Shown: in pieces, positions 37,659-42,495 of the stretch
How the letters are laid out: each line of letters begins with the position of its first letter
Position numbering within the stretch: position 1 is the stretch's first letter
Virus record (IMG/VR): IMGVR_UViG_3300025325_000052
Coordinates: 1 to 42,495 of that record
Source of the DNA: a virus
Direction: 5' to 3' (one strand)
DNA length: 42,495 nt
Translations under genes and position numbers: made by a program
The notes under the pieces: model-generated
Told to the model about the DNA's origin: nothing
Seen by the model: the letters and a program-made list of their open reading frames with translations, nothing else
The model's database searches: none

Positions 37659-37927
37659 AACACCTGTTCTTTTGTGTAGCAGATGAGCAGATACTGTGTA
37701 ACCCCCACGACACAGCAACACCATCGCCGATACTCATCACCGATCCCCCCTCTCGCCGTTCACCTGCCGTTCATCTCACATCCTTGTGTTTCCGCAGGTC
37801 AACTCCCATTCAACCAATGGTCGAGAGAATTTCTCACAACCCCCGCAGATATCGATTCAACCCCTCTTCTGTACGTGCGATAAGGGGAGAGCGCACGGGC
37901 CCCCGTGCCGAACGAAGGGAAACGAAC

Positions 37928-38611
37928 ATGCTGCCCGCAAACTTCCTCTCCTCCGTTGTCCGCTGGCACTCCACCACTACCCAAGACCTGTTCGCTCTTG
38001 AATCCCGTTCAACCCACGAACCTCGCCTTGCCTCCGAACTCGCTGCTCACCGTGACCTTGACTCCCAAGCATCCGACTTGACCAGCATCCCGGCTGACTT
38101 CGACACTCATCCCATCCGATCCGGGCTTACTCCTCTCTCCCGGGCTCAAATCAAAGAAACCGTCACTACCTGGGGACGGTTGCCGTTCGGACTTGATGAT
38201 CTAGTTGCACTCTCCCGCACCGTGAACGTCGATGCTGTTCCTCGTAATGGTGGTCGCCCTAAAACACAGAAGATCACAGCATGGAACGCCTACCCTCACG
38301 AATTCGACATTCCAGCCGCTTCGGGCATCCTGCGAGGTTCCGAGATTCGGCGAAACCAATTCATCACTACTCCCCGGCCGGGCATTGACAAGCGAGGCAC
38401 CTACACCGTCGGCAACGATGCTGCCATCGGGTCCCTTCCCCAGAAGGTGAGCGGTTGTATTTGTAACGGGATGGATTGCTCCGGTCACGGTTACCGGCAG
38501 TCCCGCCCCGTGAATGTGCAGGCCATCGGCGAGACGGTCACACAGCCCTACTCAGAGGCTACGGTCGCATGGGCCCTAGCCGGGCTCCTGCTTGGCAATT
38601 CAAACGCTTAG
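37928..38611 (+). CDS. hypothetical phage protein
   Basis: 227 residues from ATG 37928 (SD AAGGGA); a long upstream frame from 37643 is low-complexity and overlaps the regulatory gap. Contains LPFGLDDLVALSRTVNVDAV, AASGILRGSEIRRNQFI and CICNGMDCSGHGYRQ (Cys/His cluster). No family recognised. Followed by a strong intrinsic terminator, so it is likely a separately regulated monocistronic gene. Confidence 0.55.
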   Translation: MLPANFLSSVVRWHSTTTQDLFALESRSTHEPRLASELAAHRDLDSQASDLTSIPADFDTHPIRSGLTPLSRAQIKETVTTWGRLPFGLDDLVALSRTVNVDAVPRNGGRPKTQKITAWNAYPHEFDIPAASGILRGSEIRRNQFITTPRPGIDKRGTYTVGNDAAIGSLPQKVSGCICNGMDCSGHGYRQSRPVNVQAIGETVTQPYSEATVAWALAGLLLGNSNA

Positions 38612-38627
38612 AAACCAACGTAGGCGT

Positions 38628-38660
38628 CCCCCAGGTCTCCGGACCTGGGGGATTCTTTTC
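38628..38660 (+). terminator. intrinsic terminator
   Basis: A perfect 10-bp stem CCCCCAGGTC/GACCTGGGGG with loop TCCG, followed by ATTCTTTT. Ends the transcript of the 37928 gene. Confidence 0.9.
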
Positions 38661-38669
38661 GCCCTAATA

Positions 38670-38687
38670 AATCACAGGCCTGTGATT
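38670..38687. repeat. 18-bp perfect palindrome
   Basis: AATCACAGG followed directly by its reverse complement, in the short non-coding gap between the terminator and operator-like site 3. Possible binding site. Confidence 0.5.
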
Positions 38688-38722
38688 CCCCCTCACTACT
38701 AGGCCAGTCGATTAACCTCTCG

Positions 38723-38745
38723 TATCTGTCAATTTTCGACAGATA
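38723..38745. promoter_or_regulatory. operator-like inverted repeat, site 3
   Basis: TATCTGTC, centre AATTTTC, GACAGATA: 8-bp arms perfectly symmetric, the best of the three related sites. It precedes the small-gene cluster beginning at 38810. Confidence 0.6.
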
Positions 38746-38809
38746 GGGGCCAACAATCGGTTCTCCTAGTTGTGAAGAAACAATTCAGCCCAACAGAAAG
38801 GTGTTCACC

Positions 38810-38953
38810 ATGCTGCTCCCCTACTACTCCCTGGCCCGGATCGTTTCCCTCCTCCTGCGAGGTGAGAAGCCGAACCGTCCCTTCTCCGCTCCCGCCCTTC
38901 CCGTTCCTGTCATCGATCGGGATGCTCGCCTAGAGCCTGGACAGGCCTTCTGA
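38810..38953 (+). CDS. 47-residue hypothetical protein
   Basis: ATG 38810, SD AGAAAGG; hydrophobic start (LLPYYSLARIVSLLLRG), then proline-rich (FSAPALPVPVIDRDARLEPG). G/C-rich. Ends two bases before the next gene. Function unknown. Confidence 0.5.
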   Translation: MLLPYYSLARIVSLLLRGEKPNRPFSAPALPVPVIDRDARLEPGQAF

Positions 38954-38954
38954 G

Positions 38955-39275
38955 ATGCGCCTCCCCCGATGGGCCCAGGTTCTCCTTTGTCTGCCCCTTC
39001 CTATCCTGTTCGTCATCGGAGCCCTTCTCGGCCCCGAAAACGCCTCTCCCGCCCCTACAGGCCCCTCTCAGAGCTGCCTGGCCGCACAGCGCATGTACGG
39101 CGTTGCTCTGGCCCAGCTAAGCCTCAACGCCCAGCTGCAGGCCTATCAGCGAATGCTCTTCCTCTGCGACAACATCCTTCCCGTTAAGCGAAAGGCTACA
39201 AATCCCTTGCTGTTGCTTGGTTGTGCTACCTATCCCTGCTCTTGTGCTTGGGGGCGGAGCTATACGGCCGAGTAA
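38955..39275 (+). CDS. membrane or secreted protein, unknown
   Basis: 106 residues. A hydrophobic signal/anchor (WAQVLLCLPLPILFVIGALL) then an extracytoplasmic-looking part with Cys residues. The last ~30 residues overlap another candidate gene (39221) in a different frame, so the true end is uncertain. Function unknown. Confidence 0.4.
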   Translation: MRLPRWAQVLLCLPLPILFVIGALLGPENASPAPTGPSQSCLAAQRMYGVALAQLSLNAQLQAYQRMLFLCDNILPVKRKATNPLLLLGCATYPCSCAWGRSYTAE

Positions 39276-39388
39276 CTGTCCCCGCCTCTACTCCAGGTTC
39301 CGCTGACTTCCAAATGCAACTCTATCCCGCATACGAACCCGGTGATTGGCCCCCGTGCCAATTCTCCGAATGTCTAGACGAAAGGTAA
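39221..39388 (+). CDS. possible small membrane protein (uncertain start)
   Basis: TTG 39221 to TAA 39388, 55 residues. One hydrophobic segment (CYLSLLLCLGAELYG) then a Pro/Cys-containing outside portion (GDWPPCQFSECLDER). The frame is open from 39188, so a non-standard or frameshift start is possible. It overlaps the end of the 38955 gene. Confidence 0.35.
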   Translation: MCYLSLLLCLGAELYGRVTVPASTPGSADFQMQLYPAYEPGDWPPCQFSECLDER

Positions 39389-39397
39389 TCTCATCCA

Positions 39398-39691
39398 ATG
39401 ATCGTTAACTTCGGTATCCATGCCATCCTCCTTCTGTCCCCCGTCCAGGCCACTCCCCCACCCCCTCCCCCTCCCCCCGTCCAGGTTGTCAGCATCGATG
39501 CCGTTGTCATCGAGCGTCCCACCATCAACGGTGCCGTTGACCCGAGTCTGCAGGGCCCGGAAGATGCCGTTCAGTGCAGTTACGTCAGTGATGGGACCCC
39601 CGGAACCGGCGAAGAGGGCGTTGAATATCCCTTTGAGACCGGTCAGGCCGAGGCGGGCACTAACGCTTTGGATTGTGAGCCCGCATCATGA
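39398..39691 (+). CDS. secreted-like acidic protein with polyproline
   Basis: 97 residues, ATG 39398. Short hydrophobic N-terminus (FGIHAILLLSPVQA), an eight-proline run, then an acidic Gly/Glu-rich region. Could be a signal peptide followed by a surface-exposed tail. Overlaps the next gene (ATGA). Confidence 0.4.
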   Translation: MIVNFGIHAILLLSPVQATPPPPPPPPVQVVSIDAVVIERPTINGAVDPSLQGPEDAVQCSYVSDGTPGTGEEGVEYPFETGQAEAGTNALDCEPAS

Positions 39692-39843
39692 ATCTTCGTT
39701 ATGAGATTATTGATACGCAGTATCCTGATTGGCGGGGTCAGCGGTTCACTGATTTGCAACGGGCCCGCAACTACGTACGGAAATCTACTAATCCTGATCG
39801 ATTTATCATCAAGGACCGATTTACGAAGGAGATTGTCAAATGA
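39688..39843 (+). CDS. 51-residue basic protein
   Basis: ATG 39688 overlaps the previous stop. Contains YPDWRGQRFTDLQRARNYVR and DRFIIKDRFTKEIV. Overlaps the next gene by four bases. Function unknown. Confidence 0.5.
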   Translation: MNLRYEIIDTQYPDWRGQRFTDLQRARNYVRKSTNPDRFIIKDRFTKEIVK

Positions 39844-39932
39844 ATCAACCCCCCAGCACCGCCAACACAACCCTCATTCTTGAATCCATCGACCGTGCGC
39901 TAGCCGCATGGGAAATCCGAAAGGCAATCTAA
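39840..39932 (+). CDS. 30-residue helical peptide
   Basis: ATG 39840 to TAA 39932; a helix (LILESIDRALAAWEIRKA). Its stop overlaps the DUF932 start (TAATG), arguing for translation. Confidence 0.45.
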   Translation: MNQPPSTANTTLILESIDRALAAWEIRKAI

Positions 39933-40843
39933 TGACCGCATCAATCAATGGTTTCTCCGCCCGTAGCGTCCCTTTCTACGGCCTGCCCAAGTCCCGCATC
40001 GTTTCCGATGCCCCGACTGCCCACGACGCCATGGTTCTCGCCGGGCTTGACTGGCACGTTTCTGTTGAGCCCACTTACCAAACTCTTCGGGACGGTACCG
40101 TCCGGCAGGTCCCGAATCGTTTCCTCACCGTCCGCCAGGATACCGAATCCGTTCTCGGTTCAGTCGGTAAGGTTTACGCGCCATTCCAGAACGCCGATTC
40201 ATTTTCATTCGCCGATCGCCTTTTGGGTTACGGTGTCGAATTCGACGCTGCAGCTTCGTATGCGAATGATTCAAAGGTCTTTCTCACGGCGAAGCTTCCG
40301 GAGGGGATCACCGTTCCAGGTACTGACGACTCACTCGACCTGTATCTGCTTTTTAAGAATAGCCACGATGGCTCTAGCGCCATCTCGGCCATGATCACAC
40401 CCATCCGCCTCTCCTGTACAAACATGATGAATCTCGCTGCTAAGAAGATGCTTTCCAGCTGGAATTGCCGACACACTGCAACGGCCAGCGAGAAGATTGA
40501 TGAAGCTGCCCGGACCCTAGGCCTAGTTGACGCCTACCGAACCGCCTTCGCCGATATCGCAACCCAGCTGCGTGAGACTGAGGTCAACCTGGAGGGGTTC
40601 ACCAAGCTCATTCAAGAGGTGACCGATTCCGAGCGTAATCAGGCGGGTGCCATCTCCGTTTGGCAGACATCCCCCACCGTCGATCGTCAGACCGGGTGGG
40701 GAAGTGTTAATGCGATTGGTGAGTACTTTGAACACGAAAGAGGAGGGAAAGGTAATGTTGAATCTAGGTTTGACGCTAATCTCTCTGGTCAAACGGCTCA
40801 GGCACGTAATCGTGCTGTTCAATTGCTTTTGAATCGGAGGTAG
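39932..40843 (+). CDS. DUF932 / phage-plasmid-like protein (TIGR03299 family)
   Basis: 303 residues from ATG 39932, TAATG-coupled to the upstream gene. Family segments include LDWHVSVEPTYQTLRDG, FLTVRQDTESVLGSVGKVYA, PFQNADSFSFADRLLGYGVE, LTAKLPEGITVPGTDDSLDL, FKNSHDGSSAISAMITPIRL, SCTNMMNLA. DUF932 proteins are common in actinophages and plasmids; function not settled. Confidence 0.8.
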   Translation: MTASINGFSARSVPFYGLPKSRIVSDAPTAHDAMVLAGLDWHVSVEPTYQTLRDGTVRQVPNRFLTVRQDTESVLGSVGKVYAPFQNADSFSFADRLLGYGVEFDAAASYANDSKVFLTAKLPEGITVPGTDDSLDLYLLFKNSHDGSSAISAMITPIRLSCTNMMNLAAKKMLSSWNCRHTATASEKIDEAARTLGLVDAYRTAFADIATQLRETEVNLEGFTKLIQEVTDSERNQAGAISVWQTSPTVDRQTGWGSVNAIGEYFEHERGGKGNVESRFDANLSGQTAQARNRAVQLLLNRR

Positions 40844-40848
40844 GCAGA

Positions 40849-41277
40849 TTGTTTAGTCAGTCTGTGGTAGATCGTTTCTGGTCGAAGGTTGTCATTCCCA
40901 GCATCGAAGGGTGCTGGGAATGGCAGGCTTCCACTAGTGGTGATGGGTATGGTGCTTTTAAAGTGTCTGGTCGACAGTTTGCTTCCCATCGTGTTTCTTG
41001 GATTATCGCTTATGGTGAGATTCCCGCTGGTGCTTGGGTACTTCACACTTGTGACAATATCTTGTGTGTGAATCCTGCGCATTTGTTTATGGGTGGGAAT
41101 AGTCTTAATCAACTAGACTCATCACGCAAAGGCAGACAGCACGAACGACGTAAGACTCATTGTCCACAAGGTCACGAATATACAGAAGAGAATACTTACA
41201 CTTATCGAACGAAAACAGGGTATGGCCGCCAATGCCGAACCTGTCGGGCTATCGTCTCCCGCACTAGGGTTCGTTAG
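40849..41277 (+). CDS. HNH endonuclease (HNH_3 type with Cys4 tail)
   Basis: 142 residues, TTG 40849 behind CGGAGG. GCWEWQASTSGDGYGAFKVS, SHRVSWIIAYGEIPAGAW, VLHTCDNILCVNPAHLFMG, then CPQGHEYTEENTYTYRTKTG and CRTCRAIV. Immediately downstream of DUF932 and followed by the 66-base hairpin. Confidence 0.83.
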   Translation: MFSQSVVDRFWSKVVIPSIEGCWEWQASTSGDGYGAFKVSGRQFASHRVSWIIAYGEIPAGAWVLHTCDNILCVNPAHLFMGGNSLNQLDSSRKGRQHERRKTHCPQGHEYTEENTYTYRTKTGYGRQCRTCRAIVSRTRVR

Positions 41278-41289
41278 CCCCCACAGTCC

Positions 41290-41355
41290 CGCCTAAGCCT
41301 TCCCTGCCGCTTTCCGGTGTCCTATTACGGGCCGGACGGCAGGGAGGCTTAGGCG
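41290..41355 (+). terminator. 66-base imperfect hairpin between two HNH genes
   Basis: Left arm CGCCTAAGCCTTCCCTGCCG (41290-41309), right arm CGGCAGGGAGGCTTAGGCG (41337-41355), with one unpaired base, about 19 bp. An inner CCGG/CCGG pair lies in the loop. No T-tract. It may act as a terminator, RNA processing signal or element boundary. Confidence 0.55.
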
Positions 41356-41373
41356 CCAAGAGAGGCCTTTCAA

Positions 41374-41913
41374 ATGGGAAATCCTTACTATGGAGTTTGT
41401 CTCTACTGTAATGTAGCCTTCACAAGAGTGGATAAACAGAAGAAATTCTGCTCTAAACACTGTCGTGAACAGTTTCGTCATAAGACGAACTATCATCCCA
41501 CCTCTCCCAGGGTGCTTGCTTGTGCCATATGTGGCTCCTCGTTTGAGGCTAAACAGGGACGGAAGGTCTATTGTTCTGCTGAGTGTAAGCGGATAGCTAC
41601 GAATATCTCAAAGCGTAAGCCAGCCACTTTGTCCCGAGGAGAGTGGCTTATCATCCAAGTGTGTACAATTGGAGATTCTGATTCTTGTTTGTCTTGGCCT
41701 TATGGACGGGATAGATATGGGTATCCTTGTAGTATTTTGGTGGGCGGTGTCCAGCTTAAACCCATACATGCTTCACTTATTTTGAGCGGTCAACCTAGGC
41801 CAGCACCCCCTAAACATCACGCTTTGCATTCGTGTCACAATCCTAGTTGCGTAAATCCGAATCACCTTAGGTGGGGATCACACAAGGACAACATGCGTGA
41901 TAAGTGGGGATGA
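41374..41913 (+). CDS. HNH endonuclease with two N-terminal zinc fingers
   Basis: 179 residues. Two Cys2-Cys2 modules come first (CLYCNVAF...FCSKHC; CAICGSSFEAKQ...YCSAEC), then SCLSWPYGRDRYGYPC, LHSCHNPSCVNPNHLRWGS and HKDNMRDKWG, where it ends. Other HNH genes here continue past this point; the C-terminal HTH is missing, so this may be a shortened copy. The core is most like the 36721 gene. Confidence 0.8.
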   Translation: MGNPYYGVCLYCNVAFTRVDKQKKFCSKHCREQFRHKTNYHPTSPRVLACAICGSSFEAKQGRKVYCSAECKRIATNISKRKPATLSRGEWLIIQVCTIGDSDSCLSWPYGRDRYGYPCSILVGGVQLKPIHASLILSGQPRPAPPKHHALHSCHNPSCVNPNHLRWGSHKDNMRDKWG

Positions 41914-42133
41914 TTCTCCACTTTTCGCACAGTCTAAAAAACAATCAGCATCCCACATATTTGTAAAAGATTCGCCTATCCACATCCCAACAAACTTTCA
42001 ACCCTCCCCACATTTCAATCAAGAAAGGCCCTTTAATGTCCATTGAATCGAACACACAAGGATTCTGTCCTAGGCATGGATGACCATTGCCCACATTGAG
42101 TGATACCTTAGATGAGGAAAGAAGGGACGATAT
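41914..42133. other. non-coding gap with a tiny ORF
   Basis: Contains only a 15-residue ORF at 42036-42083 preceded by AAGAAAGGCC (includes F-C-P-R-H). A/C-rich stretch at 41930-42020. No promoter recognised with confidence. Confidence 0.4.
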
Positions 42134-42277
42134 ATGGAAGCCTTGATAGCTCTTGCAGGTGCTGTGTGCCTAGGGGCATTCGGTTATCTGTGGGTGAAGG
42201 TAGATCGCATTGACGCATCGATCTGTGAGGTCCGTATAACCCTAGGCCGCATGGAAGAGCGTCTGCACACTCATTAG
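42134..42277 (+). CDS. 47-residue membrane-anchored coiled-coil protein
   Basis: ATG 42134 with SD AGGGA. One membrane span (ALIALAGAVCLGAFGYLWV) followed by a helix (DRIDASICEVRITLGRMEER). The cytoplasmic part resembles the end of the 35318 protein. The rest of the window (42278-42495) shows no gene. Confidence 0.5.
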   Translation: MEALIALAGAVCLGAFGYLWVKVDRIDASICEVRITLGRMEERLHTH

Positions 42278-42495
42278 GCCTGATATACCATGCACAAGTG
42301 CGCTCAACTTCTCAAGCGCTAGCCCTAGAGAGCAGCAGCCGGGGCTGTCTGTCATTAGTGAGGATTCTGCTCTTACCTGCGTATGAGTGCACATCAATGA
42401 GGTTCAAGGCCCATATCCCTCATTATGTCTACTTGAGAGCTAGTTGACTAGTTTAAGTTACACGTTGGGGATTTGGGGCGTTTTTGGATCAGCGC

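Noticed and set aside
37643-37927. Upstream extension of the 37928 gene
   Set aside because: Low-complexity translation that would run through the operator-like site and gap; ATG 37928 has an SD.
38969-39187. Alternative frame over the 38955 gene
   Set aside because: Arg/Pro-rich product with no domain; the 38955 frame has a membrane segment and a start adjacent to the previous gene.
1-42495. Integrase, large terminase, portal or capsid gene
   Set aside because: None recognised; no attachment site or lysogeny gene could be supported, so lifestyle is left open.

Overview
The window is a stretch of a tailed bacteriophage (Caudoviricetes, probably siphovirus-like) genome whose host is almost certainly an actinobacterium. 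The evidence is a phage WhiB regulator, a Pup (prokaryotic ubiquitin-like protein) gene, an LPxTG sortase-anchored surface protein, and tail and lysis genes of the kind seen in actinophages. Base composition looks moderate and uneven. The HNH genes are clearly A+T-richer than many neighbours, and 12.4-13.4 kb and 38-40.5 kb are G+C-richer. Both ends are cut inside the genome: the first CDS is open at base 1, and no large terminase, portal or major capsid gene is present.

Layout. (1) 1-4.98 kb, rightward: end of the tail/host-recognition module (minor tail protein, C1q-like and fibre-like proteins, three tandem paralogous tail-tip-like proteins), then an amidase endolysin and a holin-like protein. 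(2) 5.0-11.7 kb, rightward: a DNA-metabolism cassette with a metallophosphoesterase, two endonuclease VII-type HNH genes, a DNA polymerase I with 3'-5' exonuclease domain, four overlapping tiny genes, a dNMP kinase, a RuvC-like resolvase and a Pup homologue translationally coupled to an unknown 96-residue protein. (3) 31.05-11.7 kb, leftward: one long early-type unit ending at an intrinsic terminator at 11.7 kb. It carries DNA-binding and ParB-like proteins, a lipoprotein, a SNF2-like helicase, a cytidine-deaminase-fold protein, a Cas4/RecB-like nuclease, a Sak4-like recombinase interrupted by an intein, its SSB-like partner, WhiB, a collagen-like LPxTG protein, a CAU tRNA, a sigma factor, a cupin, HNH genes and many very small genes. 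(4) 31.2-42.3 kb, rightward: HNH, prim-pol and D5-type helicase, an iteron-like repeat region, small Zn-ribbon genes, a methyltransferase-like protein, a MuF-like head protein, a repeat-rich non-coding block, a DUF932 protein and two more HNH genes.

How it fits together. Genes at 19.3-25.9 kb form a recombination/repair set (SSB-like, Sak4, nuclease, helicase), and 31.6-34.2 kb looks like the replication initiation locus (prim-pol, D5 helicase, iteron-like array). Sigma factor and WhiB suggest the phage redirects host transcription. A similar inverted-repeat operator, TGTC-N7-GAC, recurs at three intergenic regions (31.1, 37.65 and 38.73 kb). The most striking content is the phage Pup, which implies contact with the host Pup-proteasome pathway. 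Other notable items are the surface-anchored collagen-like protein, an intein with class 3 features inside a Walker A motif, and nine HNH-family endonuclease genes.
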